Notes under the pieces: model-generated
What the model was told of the DNA's origin: nothing
Databases searched by the model: none
What the model saw: the letters and a program-made list of their open reading frames with translations, nothing else
Part shown: in pieces, positions 17,401 through 24,899 of the stretch
Layout of the letters: every line of letters begins with the position of its first letter
How positions within the stretch are numbered: the stretch's first letter is position 1
NCBI GenBank assembly: GCA_963631655.1
Contig: CAVGRR010000002.1
Coordinates: 1 to 64,000 of the forward strand
Length of the DNA stretch: 64,000 nt
DNA from: Methanomethylophilus sp963631655
Lineage (GTDB): Archaea; Thermoplasmatota; Thermoplasmata; Methanomassiliicoccales; Methanomethylophilaceae
Direction: 5' to 3'
Program-made: the position numbers and the translations under genes

Positions 17401-18218
17401 AGACCCTGGACCTGGATTCCAACATCCGCGGCATCCTCACCAGGGCGCTGATGTACTCCACGATTGTCAACCTCTACCGTGCTGATTCGGTCGAATACAT
17501 CTGGGATGAGGCGTTCTCGGACTGCAACAGTCTTTCATATGTCACCTTCGACAGCGAACTGGTGTTCATCGGACACCGTGCGTTCAACGCCTGCAACGGA
17601 GATGCGTTCACCAGGTTCACTGTTCCCGATTCGGTCAGACTGATCAAGGACCATGCGTTCTATCAGTGCTCCAACCTCTCCACCGTGACCCTCGGAAACG
17701 GGATCGCCGACATCCCCGCATACTGTTTCGGCCATTGCGTGAGACTCACCGACGTGGAACTTCCCGAGTCCGTCACGAACATTTCAGACTATGCATTCTA
17801 CAACTGCAGCGGTCTGAAATACATCGATCTGAACAATGTGAAGACCGTGGGGACCAAGGCATTCTACATATCTGGGACATCGTCCCTGGAGTTCATCGTA
17901 TTCGGAGAGAATCTCGAATCTCTGGGTACCGAGGCGTTCGGAAACAACAACTCCCTGACGGAGCTCGAGGTCCACTGCAAACTGTTCTCCTCGTTCGCAG
18001 AGGCCTTCCCGCAGGAGGTGCTTGACACCATCGAGGTCTACGCCTCCGATGAGGTCATCTCATCATGGAGCGCATACAACGTCCAGCCACTGGTCGAACC
18101 CGAACCCCAGAAGGATTACACCCTTCTCGAGTCTATCGTCATCGGGATGATCATCATCTCTGTCGTGCTGTGGATCGCGATATTCTACGTGAAATCCCAT
18201 AAGGCAGTAAGGAAATGA
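14427..18218 (+). CDS. Giant surface protein: DUF4430-like domains, InlB-like repeats, BspA-type leucine-rich repeats
   Basis: A 1263-residue cell-surface protein, four bases after the importer ATPase. The signal sequence is KKTAILIVVLVALTSAVIL. Two DUF4430-like regions follow: about 33-128 (VKEAIDKAIADQG, GQYWRVFQWL) and about 148-289 (MGEVLKDAINRNW, WAYWSQWCWN, ECIYLISTPDPYSG). Residues about 305-585 hold Listeria-Bacteroides-type beta repeats (for example GFVEWGNTTTPITSDTTFTA and YSFAGWSL). A beta-rich region follows, then BspA/LRR_5 repeats from about 925 to 1190 (recurring DxAFxxCxxL, as in ISDYAFYNCSGLKYIDL). A C-terminal helix (IVIGMIIISVVLWIAIFYV) and basic tail anchor it. It probably presents ligand-binding or adhesive domains for the linked importer. 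The aromatic-rich stretch near 15140-15230 is notable. Confidence 0.85.
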   Translation: MKKTAILIVVLVALTSAVILTHSDESSADICDGVNVYIQNEDGTYTKSTVDNVQSVKEAIDKAIADQGRTMELNLTKTTITKIDGRSAPSGQYWRVFQWLAPGSSGWSLQGFNTNSNQNMASNCTYCVSLAEIKDTSGTVTYTVPDFEPKSTGYFFIRFANGFSPENEHVKKVFTSEIREHGFWIKGEGSTMGEVLKDAINRNWPGEIETYTGDAGGDDVSDWINTLFGLGNDNLGNNTWAYWSQWCWNDHKWTYNDWTLGYYDPAVYPYMECIYLISTPDPYSGEYIIDKGGDEPNPDTDTITCMKNILTVQFLLPDGTVHATQNVEYGKQIDMSKINDPEVSGKGFVEWGNTTTPITSDTTFTASFIDDITGKVRVKYTTEDGQLIRYEYVSPGSAAAYSDIPVKLSTQQYDYVFKSWSDSLTSVTEDITVTPVFDAQLRSYPVNFYNYDRSLITSVPTYYGTAATLPSEPTREPTVKYQYSFAGWSLTPNNYVEVDLNNITGVTYVYAYFEPSGRDYTLTFWDNGNAIAKYTAKYGSTLGETYPLELFKGTALAKLYRDSDLTRECDTNYIIVGDTNIYVTEIPGNYSAAVDSSGYISGNTITVAFDDTLAKKLAVTDGKVVICDISQYPNGMTASISKDSLQAISSALGDSVIAEIKVPRGSISMPLSAMTSLLDDGEDLTFSIENGPLNVKITTALKKINYSTFYRVDLRVANATVRDLEPLNTQATVTLLLELDEGQNSSVWNISSKGAITTYDSVYDGEYTTFTTDLLEFYAVGTTDAAVAKKTVVCPYGDIECDVDGSGITGSAKITSMTLDNMGKTLFIPSSADGVTVTGLESGALNGVVNASTVVIPVTVDYFSWSNWTNGSIKDVYFLGDSPSFMGTVPSTVTVHYSPDASGWTIGDDDLVIRTYQGSYGKDAFSFTYYIVDETAVIHRYLDGTYVQIPAEISVDGTSYPVSYIGDGAFMFSKDSDIIDLYDLQYSTYRLETLDLDSNIRGILTRALMYSTIVNLYRADSVEYIWDEAFSDCNSLSYVTFDSELVFIGHRAFNACNGDAFTRFTVPDSVRLIKDHAFYQCSNLSTVTLGNGIADIPAYCFGHCVRLTDVELPESVTNISDYAFYNCSGLKYIDLNNVKTVGTKAFYISGTSSLEFIVFGENLESLGTEAFGNNNSLTELEVHCKLFSSFAEAFPQEVLDTIEVYASDEVISSWSAYNVQPLVEPEPQKDYTLLESIVIGMIIISVVLWIAIFYVKSHKAVRK

Positions 18219-18233
18219 ATCGGCAGGAGCGGG

Positions 18234-18521
18234 TCAGTTGTGCCCGTTCCTGTTCGACTGGTTGTAAGAATAGAAAGCGGGACAGGAATCGATCTCATAC
18301 TCGTCGTAGAGCATGTCCATCGAGATCCTGCGGATGTAGGGGGCCTGCACCTTGGAAACATAGATGGTGTAGTCTCCGACAGGGATCTTGATATCGGAAT
18401 CCTTGGGGCTTTTCACATCGGTGGATACGAGGGCGGGGCCCAGACATGCGGTGCACACCCTGTAATCGTGATGTGCCTCGAGCACCATCTGCTTGACGTC
18501 TTCGTCCACTTCAATCTGCAT
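18234..18521 (-). CDS. Hypothetical 95-residue protein
   Basis: A small acidic soluble protein not recognised. It has a CTAC pair near residues 23-26 and a third Cys near 79. A strand-rich middle part (IPVGDYTIYVSKVQAPYIRRISMDML) suggests a compact beta fold. It converges with the large surface-protein gene with only 15 bases between the stops. It follows the XPD-like helicase gene on the same strand after a 75-base gap, so it may be transcribed with it or on its own. Confidence 0.65.
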   Translation of the reverse strand: MQIEVDEDVKQMVLEAHHDYRVCTACLGPALVSTDVKSPKDSDIKIPVGDYTIYVSKVQAPYIRRISMDMLYDEYEIDSCPAFYSYNQSNRNGHN

Positions 18522-18596
18522 ACGTCCTGCACTGCCGTACGATATTTATGACTACCCACGAAAAAACAGGTTAACAGAACTTAAATCCAATAGGAT

Positions 18597-20483
18597 TCAC
18601 CACTCCGAGAAGAACTCTTTCACGGATTTCACGGGATCCGACAGGGGTTCTGCGGAAATGCCTTCGAGCGAGGCCACCCTGCGGTCCAGGATGACAGCCA
18701 TTCCGCGGTCGAACTCAGAACGGATAAGCCTCCCTATGGCCTGCCTCATCTTGCGCATCGCAGGCACCTTGACGGCCATGTCCCAGCCCTTCCCGTAACG
18801 GTTCTGATAATAGTTCACAAGAGCGTCCTGTTTGGCGGACGGCCTGCTGAACGGCACCCCCACGATGATCGCGAGTTCGAGTTCCTTTCCGGGAAAATCG
18901 AGACCCTCGCTGATACGTCCTCCGGAGACCGCGAACAGCACAGCACCTTCGTTGCACCTGAAGTCCATCACCTGTTCCATCAGCTCGGACTGGGGCATAT
19001 CGGGACGTTCATAGTAGATGTCACGTCCCAGACGTCCCGGCACACCGTCGTCCATGAACCTCTGCATGAGTGCATATGAGGGGAAGAACACTGCCGTGTT
19101 CCTGTGGACCGCATTGACCAGAGAGACCACGTATTCCACCAGCCTGTCGTAGGTCCCGCTTTCGTCGTTGAGCTCCGTGTATCTGGTGGAGATGTCACGC
19201 ACATAACCCACTTTCAGATTCTCGGGAGGGAACGGAGAGGGAAGCACCGCAAGCTCGGGATCGAAAAGATCCAGGTCGCCTGCGTAATGTTCCAGAGGGC
19301 TCAGAGTACCGGAGATGCTGACCGATGAACGGCACTCCAGAAGCGGATCCACGGCACCCCTCGGATCCAGGCAATATGCCTCCAAAGCAGGGTTCTGACC
19401 TCCGGAGACAAGATACACATGCGAAGAATCGTCGCAGGAGATCCAGTTGGTCAGGAACCTGGCAAGGGACAGGATATGAGAACGGGGAAGCTTGCGTTTT
19501 TTCTTCTTCGCGTCTGCAATCTCCTCTCCCAAAGAGGTCAGGTTAATCAGCAGGTTGCGGACATCGAAGGATGACATACCCAGACGGGTCATCAGTTCCT
19601 CGAGCAGATACCCGGGAGGAATCAGATCATTGTCGCGGCGGAGATACTCCTTCTGCGCATCGGAAAGTATCTCCTGCATCATGAGCACGATGTCCTTCGC
19701 GGACACCCCGTTGTAGACCTCTGGGTCTTGCTGCGCATCGGCCTCTTTCATAGAGAGGTCCAATGCCTTGGAGGTCACCCTGTAGGTCTGAATATCGCGC
19801 AGGTAAGACGGGAGGTTGTGCGCCTCGTCGATGATGACCACAGCATCCCTGATGCCTATCCCGATCCACTGCAGGAAGTGTTCCCTGATGCCGGGGATGA
19901 AAAGGAACGCGTACGGGGCACTGACGATGTCCGCATACTGCAGAGCGTGTTTCGATGCCTCGTACGGACACACTCCGATGGACAGACAGAAGTCCCTGAA
20001 CTCCTCCGGATCGGGGTGGGCCGAACGCAGAAACGCAACACACAGTTCTATGTTCTCACTCGTGAGAGCGGTGTAATAAGGGCATGTGCCAGCAGAGGAA
20101 TTTCCCTTCTTCAGGGCGGCACAGAGTTTCGACATCTCCTCCGATGTGCCTCCGGCCAGATCATGGTCGGTCTGCATCATGGGACAGGTGGCGGGACCGC
20201 GTCCCTGCATGGAGACGCACAGCACCTCCGTGCGGGAGGTCATGGCCCTGGTCTCCAACGCGACCTGACGCTGCTGGGACTTTGTCCTTGTCAGAAAAAT
20301 TATCTTGTATCTGGTACCGTCGGTGGCCTCCAGGGCCGCACTGAGCGAGACCGCGGTCTTACCGGTACCGGTCCCGGATTCCAGGACCAAAGGTCTGCCG
20401 TTATGTACCGACTCCCGGATCAGGCGGGACATCTCCTCCTGTCCGGGGCGGTATTCATAAGGAAAATAACGCGGAAGCGTCAT
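18597..20483 (-). CDS. XPD/Rad3-type Fe-S DNA helicase
   Basis: Superfamily 2 5'-3' DNA helicase of 628 residues related to XPD, acting in DNA repair. Walker A is VLESGTGTGKTAVSLS (about 33-47) and the DEAH box is VVIIDEAHNLPSYL. Cysteines between motifs Ia and II (GKGNSSAGTCPYY region and IGVCPYEASKHAL, with others upstream) fit the 4Fe-4S domain. C-terminal motifs V and VI are visible as GRISEGLDFPGKELELAIIVGVPF and MRQAIGRLIRSEFDRG. The start overlaps the upstream small gene by four bases. It is shorter than human XPD but normal for archaea. Confidence 0.92.
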   Translation of the reverse strand: MTLPRYFPYEYRPGQEEMSRLIRESVHNGRPLVLESGTGTGKTAVSLSAALEATDGTRYKIIFLTRTKSQQRQVALETRAMTSRTEVLCVSMQGRGPATCPMMQTDHDLAGGTSEEMSKLCAALKKGNSSAGTCPYYTALTSENIELCVAFLRSAHPDPEEFRDFCLSIGVCPYEASKHALQYADIVSAPYAFLFIPGIREHFLQWIGIGIRDAVVIIDEAHNLPSYLRDIQTYRVTSKALDLSMKEADAQQDPEVYNGVSAKDIVLMMQEILSDAQKEYLRRDNDLIPPGYLLEELMTRLGMSSFDVRNLLINLTSLGEEIADAKKKKRKLPRSHILSLARFLTNWISCDDSSHVYLVSGGQNPALEAYCLDPRGAVDPLLECRSSVSISGTLSPLEHYAGDLDLFDPELAVLPSPFPPENLKVGYVRDISTRYTELNDESGTYDRLVEYVVSLVNAVHRNTAVFFPSYALMQRFMDDGVPGRLGRDIYYERPDMPQSELMEQVMDFRCNEGAVLFAVSGGRISEGLDFPGKELELAIIVGVPFSRPSAKQDALVNYYQNRYGKGWDMAVKVPAMRKMRQAIGRLIRSEFDRGMAVILDRRVASLEGISAEPLSDPVKSVKEFFSEW

Positions 20484-20908
20484 TCTTCGTCTTCGTCGCC
20501 CTCATGCCTGATCCAGGCTTCCGAGGGAAGTTCGGAATAGATGTTTTCGGCCTCGTTCGTCGCGTCCTTGTCATCCTTCTTGACAGGGGCCTCCTCGACC
20601 GCTTTGGGCTGAAGGAGTTCTGCGATACGGTCGTTCCTGAAGAGCCAGTAGTGGATCCTCCACTCGCGTCCGTCGTAAAGGGTGATCTCCTCCCTTTCGG
20701 TGGACAGGACGCCTGAGTCCTCAAGCATGTAGAATGCGTTGCGGTCCTCGGGCTCCAGCACATTGTCGATGATCCTGTTGGAATAGCCGAAGAAATTCAG
20801 AACGTGCTGAGCAAGGTCGAAGGCCTCCTCGTGCTCCAGTTTCATTTCCTCGTTGTAGGAGTTGATGCTGTTCTCTATGGCAAGTGCCAGGTCGTCTACG
20901 GTTATCAT
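20480..20908 (-). CDS. Conserved archaeal protein, DUF6015-like
   Basis: A 142-residue protein. The core (FDLAQHVLNFFGYSNRIIDNVLEPEDRNAFYML, then LSTEREEITLYDGREWRIHYWLF) reads as a winged-helix-like small domain I recall as DUF6015 of Thermoplasmata; I am not certain of the accession. The C-terminal third is acidic and low-complexity. Its stop overlaps the XPD-like start (ATGA), and it begins 18 bases after serA, so the unit serC-serA-this-XPD is transcribed together. It may assist the helicase or be a regulator; no direct evidence. Confidence 0.75.
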   Translation of the reverse strand: MITVDDLALAIENSINSYNEEMKLEHEEAFDLAQHVLNFFGYSNRIIDNVLEPEDRNAFYMLEDSGVLSTEREEITLYDGREWRIHYWLFRNDRIAELLQPKAVEEAPVKKDDKDATNEAENIYSELPSEAWIRHEGDEDEE

Positions 20909-20926
20909 GGGCGTCCCTCTCGGTTC

Positions 20927-22516
20927 TCAGTTCAGGCTCACGAATTTGGCGGTTCCGTTGATGGCGGAGGCGAGCTTGGAGAGCAGGGCGTCATCAACAG
21001 GTGCTCCGACGAGGAGGACCATGAGCGCCTTTCCGCTTCCATTGACAGAGACCGCCATCTGCTGGATGTCGATCTTCGCGTCGCCGAGGACAGTGCCCAC
21101 GGCACCGACGATTCCGGTCTTGTCGCCGTAGTTGAGGAAGAGCATGTTTCCAGTAAGGGGAACGTTGAATGCGTATCCGTTGTATCCGACAAGCCTGGGT
21201 TCGTCTCCGAAGATGGTTCCGCGGATGCAGTCGGTCTCTCCGCCTGCAACGGTGCGGATCTCCAGGACGTTGGAGTAGTTGACGGATCCGGCGTTCTTGG
21301 ACTCTTTGATGGCGACTCCCTTGGATTTGGCGATGGGCTCGGCGTTGACGAGGTTCGCACTGTCGGGTCCGACCATGTCCCTGATGAATCCTTTGACGGC
21401 GTATACCCTCAGGAGGTTGGTGTCGCTGTTGGCCATAGGTCCGTTGGAGATGACCTCGAAGCTCTCGACGTTCTTGCCGGCGTTGAGGTGGCTGGCGAAG
21501 ACTCCGAGACCCTCTGCGAGGGGCACGAAGGGCTCGGTCTCGGGAGTGAGCTTTCCGCGGGGTGCGTTGATGGCGTTGGTGATGACGCCGTCCTTGAGGT
21601 ATTTGATAGCAGAGTTGGCGATGTCCACGGCGACCCTGAGCTGAGCCTCTTTGGTGCTTGCTCCGAGGTGGGGAGTGGTCACGAGGTTGGGGCACTCGAG
21701 GAGCTTCTGTTCCTCTTCGCTGAGAGGTTCGTTGCACCATACATCGAATGCGGCACCTGCGATCTTGTTCTCTTTGAGGGCGCGGTAGAGTGCGTCCTCG
21801 TTGACGATTCCTCCGCGGGCCACGTTGGCGATCCTGACGGTGGGCTTCATCATGTCGAACTGTTTGTCCGAGATCATGTCCTTGGTGGAGGGCAGGAGAG
21901 GACTGTGGATGGTGATGAAATCGGCCCTCTTGACGACCTCGTCCGCGTTGGGGAGGAGTTCGATTCCGATCTCGTCGAGGACCTCCTTCTTCGGGGGGTA
22001 CGGGTCGCTGGCGACCATGGTCATGTTGAAGGCCTTGAGCCTCCTGGCGACCTCGAGACCGACACGTCCGGTACCGATGATACCGAGGACCTTGCCGTTG
22101 AGCTCGACGCCGGTGAACTTGGACCTGTCCCATTTGCCCTGGTGCATGGACTCGTGGGCCTGGGGGATGTTCCTTGCCATGGCGAGAATCATGGCACAGG
22201 TGTGCTCCGCTGCGGAAAGGGTGTTGGCGGAGGGGGTGTTCATGACGAGGATACCCTTCTCGGTGGCGTAGGGGATGTCGACGTTGTCGACACCGACACC
22301 TGCACGTCCGACGAGCTTGAGCTTCTTGGCCGCGTCAAGGACCTTCTTGGTGACGTGGGATCCGGAACGGATGATCAGAGCATCGTAATCGACGATCTCG
22401 GCGCAGAGTTCGTCCTCGGTCATTCCGGGCTTCATTACAACAGGGATACCGGAGGCCTCGAGAATGTCAAGACCTGCTTTGTCTAATTTGTCGGACACAA
22501 GAATCTTCATGCTCAT
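20927..22516 (-). CDS. serA: D-3-phosphoglycerate dehydrogenase
   Basis: First enzyme of serine synthesis, oxidising 3-phosphoglycerate with NAD. The 529-residue long form has a substrate domain, an NAD domain (VLGIIGTGRVGLEVARRLKAF, near residues 140-160), the RGGIVNEDALYRAL motif, and the catalytic His region HLGASTKEAQLRVA. An intervening domain and a C-terminal ACT domain (about 455-529, MLFLNYGDKTGIVGAVGTVL) give serine feedback or oligomer control. The start at 22516 (MSMKIL) overlaps the serC-like stop by four bases. Confidence 0.96.
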   Translation of the reverse strand: MSMKILVSDKLDKAGLDILEASGIPVVMKPGMTEDELCAEIVDYDALIIRSGSHVTKKVLDAAKKLKLVGRAGVGVDNVDIPYATEKGILVMNTPSANTLSAAEHTCAMILAMARNIPQAHESMHQGKWDRSKFTGVELNGKVLGIIGTGRVGLEVARRLKAFNMTMVASDPYPPKKEVLDEIGIELLPNADEVVKRADFITIHSPLLPSTKDMISDKQFDMMKPTVRIANVARGGIVNEDALYRALKENKIAGAAFDVWCNEPLSEEEQKLLECPNLVTTPHLGASTKEAQLRVAVDIANSAIKYLKDGVITNAINAPRGKLTPETEPFVPLAEGLGVFASHLNAGKNVESFEVISNGPMANSDTNLLRVYAVKGFIRDMVGPDSANLVNAEPIAKSKGVAIKESKNAGSVNYSNVLEIRTVAGGETDCIRGTIFGDEPRLVGYNGYAFNVPLTGNMLFLNYGDKTGIVGAVGTVLGDAKIDIQQMAVSVNGSGKALMVLLVGAPVDDALLSKLASAINGTAKFVSLN

Positions 22517-23586
22517 TGTTTCATCTCCTCAAGGGCTTCGTTCATCAATGCGATGAGCGCTTTTATGTCGCTGCACTGGAGGTCACCCATGTGACCGATC
22601 CTGAATGTGGTGTTCTTTGCGGAACCGTAACCGTTCGAGATCTCGACGCCCATGGACTTGAGCAGCGAGTGGAACTTGTCGAAGTCGAGGTCGCCGCGGT
22701 TGACGACACCGATGGTGTTTGATTCGTAGCCTTTCTCAGGGAAGACACCCTGCATCTTGGTGCAGGCCCATTTGCGGACCATGTCGGCCATCTCCTGGTG
22801 CCTTCTGTACCTGGTCTGCATTCCTTCCTTCAGCATCTTGTCGAGCTGGTACTGGACACCATACATGAGGGATACGGGCGGGGTGGTGAGCGCGTAGTTC
22901 TCGTCGTTCTTCGCCTTCAGTTTGGTGAAGTCGGCGTAGAATCCCTTGTTCTCGACCTTCTCGGCCTTGGCGAGGAATTTGGGGGATACAGCTGCGAATG
23001 CGAGTCCGGGGGGAAGGGCCATTGCCTTCTGGGTACCGAACACGACGGAATCGGGCTCGAGTTTGGACATCTTGAGGTCCATGGCGAACATGGAGGTCAC
23101 AGTGTCGAGCATGAGCAGTGCATCGGAGTTCTGGGACCTGATCTCGTCGGCCAGTGCGAGGGAGTCGCAGAAGACACCGGAGGAGGACTCGTTGGAGACC
23201 CAGTGGACGGCCTCGATGTCCTTTCCGACCTTGCCCTCGAGGTGCTCGGGCTTGACAGCCTTTCCGAGGGGGACGGAGATCTTCTCGACGGTCTTTCCGT
23301 TGGTCTCTGCCACTTCGATAGACCTGTCTCCGAAGGAGCCGGAGGTCAGTCCGAGGGATTTCTTGGAGATACCGCTCCTTGCGGCACCTTCCAGAAGGAC
23401 GGTGGCCGAACCGGACACCATAAGGAAATCGTAGTTGATGTCGAGCACTTCGCGGAGCTTGTCCTCAATGTCCTTGTGGAGCTCCTTGTACTCTTTGCTT
23501 CTGTGGGTAATCATAGGCCTGTCCATGGCCTTGAGTGTGTCATCGGCCACATAGACCGGGCCGACGGTATACAATTTTCTGCTCAT
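22513..23586 (-). CDS. Class V aminotransferase, probable phosphoserine aminotransferase
   Basis: A 357-residue PLP enzyme of the alanine-glyoxylate/serine-pyruvate aminotransferase family, which in methanogens supplies phosphoserine transaminase activity. The N-terminus KLYTVGPVYVADDTLKAM is typical. HWVSNESSSGVFCD and LLMLDTVTSMFAMDLKM carry the PLP-binding Asp, and GTQKAMALPPGLAF has the Schiff-base Lys. It is coupled to serA by a 4-base overlap, which strongly suggests conversion of phosphohydroxypyruvate to phosphoserine. Substrate is inferred from context. Confidence 0.9.
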   Translation of the reverse strand: MSRKLYTVGPVYVADDTLKAMDRPMITHRSKEYKELHKDIEDKLREVLDINYDFLMVSGSATVLLEGAARSGISKKSLGLTSGSFGDRSIEVAETNGKTVEKISVPLGKAVKPEHLEGKVGKDIEAVHWVSNESSSGVFCDSLALADEIRSQNSDALLMLDTVTSMFAMDLKMSKLEPDSVVFGTQKAMALPPGLAFAAVSPKFLAKAEKVENKGFYADFTKLKAKNDENYALTTPPVSLMYGVQYQLDKMLKEGMQTRYRRHQEMADMVRKWACTKMQGVFPEKGYESNTIGVVNRGDLDFDKFHSLLKSMGVEISNGYGSAKNTTFRIGHMGDLQCSDIKALIALMNEALEEMKQ

Positions 23587-23640
23587 TGGAATCCCTGAGC
23601 CGCCCCTAAACAGGACGGAATAAGTGATGAAAGGCTATCC

Positions 23641-23672
23641 GTTATATAACTATAAGCAGAAGAGCGCGCGCG
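23641..23672 (-). promoter_or_regulatory. serC-serA promoter with alternating GC element
   Basis: The minus strand reads a GC alternation (23664-23672), then TTATAGTTATATAAC (23641-23655), which contains the perfect palindrome GTTATATAAC at 23641-23650. The start codon is at 23586, giving a leader of about 30 bases. Confidence 0.5.
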
Positions 23673-23683
23673 AGAAAGTGAAT

Positions 23684-23703
23684 TGTCGGGGATGACCCCG
23701 ACA
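23684..23703 (-). terminator. Hairpin after the class I aminotransferase gene
   Basis: TGTCGGGG and CCCCGACA form a perfect 8-bp stem with a 4-base loop, 18 bases after the stop at 23722. A short T-containing stretch (CACTTTCTC) follows on the minus strand. Confidence 0.6.
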
Positions 23704-23721
23704 TAAATGGTTTGACCGGGC

Positions 23722-24876
23722 TCACAGGGTGCCCATGAACTTCTTGATGCGGGAGATGCCTTCCTTCAGCTGTTCCTCGCTGGCGGCGTAGGAGATCCTG
23801 AAGAAGCCTTCGCCATGCGGACCGAAGGCGGTACCAGGGGTGACGGCCACGTGGGCATCCTTGAGGAGCCTGCTCGCAAGTTCGACGGAGGGGACCTTCG
23901 CATCGTACTTCGGGAACACGTAAAATGCACCGTCTGGCACTTTGCATTCGAGGCCCTCGATCTCTGATAAAAGATCGATGGTTAGGTCGCGCCTGGTCTT
24001 GAATCTTGCCACCATGTTCTGGATGGGTTCCTGATCTCCGCAGATGGCCTCGACGGCACCTTCCTGAGCGAAGGAGACGCAGCAGGACACGGTGTGTCCC
24101 TGGAGCTTGTTGAGGTCCTTGATGTTCTGTTCGGAGGAGATGGCCCATCCGAGCCTCCAGCCGGTCATCGCCGCGGTCTTGGAGAGACCAGAAACGGTGA
24201 TGGTCCTGTCCATCATCCCGGGGATGCTGGCGATGGAGAAGTGCTTGCCGGAGTAGATCAGGTTCTCGTAGATCTCGTCGGCGAGCACCATGAAGTTGTG
24301 TTGCTGTGCCAGCTCGGCGATGGCCCTGATGGTCTTCTCGGGAATTACACTTCCCGTAGGGTTGGCGGGGGTGTTGAGGAGGATCATCTTGGTCTTGGGG
24401 GTGATGAGCGATTCCACGACCGCTGGATCTAGCACGAAATCGTCCTCGTACTTGAGGGGGACATAGACCGGAACACCGCCGCATAGCCTGATGTCGGCCT
24501 CGTAGGTGACCCATCCGGGATCGGGCAGGAGGACCTCGTCTCCGGGGTCGATGTAAGCCATGGCGGTCATGAAGATCGCATGTTTGCAGGGGGTGACGAG
24601 CACGTTGCGGTCGGTCACGTCGAGCTTGTTGAAGGAACGTACCTTCTCGGCGATGGCCCTGCGGAGCTCTGGGATACCCGTGCTGGGGGTGTAATGCGTG
24701 AAACCCTTGTCAAGAGAGGCCTTCGCGGCATCAACGATGTTCTGGGGGGTGTTGAAATCAGGTTCTCCGAGAGAGAAGGAGATGACATCCACTCCCTCGG
24801 CCTTGAGCTGACTGACAAGGTTGGAAATTGCCAGGGTCCCGGATGCGGGAACCTGCTGAAGTCTTTGTGAAACCAT
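23722..24876 (-). CDS. Class I PLP aminotransferase (AspB-like)
   Basis: A 384-residue fold-type I aminotransferase, probably acting on aspartate or aromatic amino acids. ISFSLGEPDFNTPQNI, HYTPSTGIPELRRAIAEK and LLNTPANPTGSVIPE are typical of subgroup I-gamma enzymes. VLADEIYENLIYSG holds the PLP Asp/Tyr, VSGLSKTAAMTGWRLGW holds the PLP Lys, and the late FRISYAAS supplies the carboxylate-binding Arg. It starts 23 bases after purP and is probably in the same unit. Substrate specificity cannot be read from the sequence. Confidence 0.9.
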   Translation of the reverse strand: MVSQRLQQVPASGTLAISNLVSQLKAEGVDVISFSLGEPDFNTPQNIVDAAKASLDKGFTHYTPSTGIPELRRAIAEKVRSFNKLDVTDRNVLVTPCKHAIFMTAMAYIDPGDEVLLPDPGWVTYEADIRLCGGVPVYVPLKYEDDFVLDPAVVESLITPKTKMILLNTPANPTGSVIPEKTIRAIAELAQQHNFMVLADEIYENLIYSGKHFSIASIPGMMDRTITVSGLSKTAAMTGWRLGWAISSEQNIKDLNKLQGHTVSCCVSFAQEGAVEAICGDQEPIQNMVARFKTRRDLTIDLLSEIEGLECKVPDGAFYVFPKYDAKVPSVELASRLLKDAHVAVTPGTAFGPHGEGFFRISYAASEEQLKEGISRIKKFMGTL

Positions 24877-24899
24877 CGATAATCACTTCGTGTTCGGAT

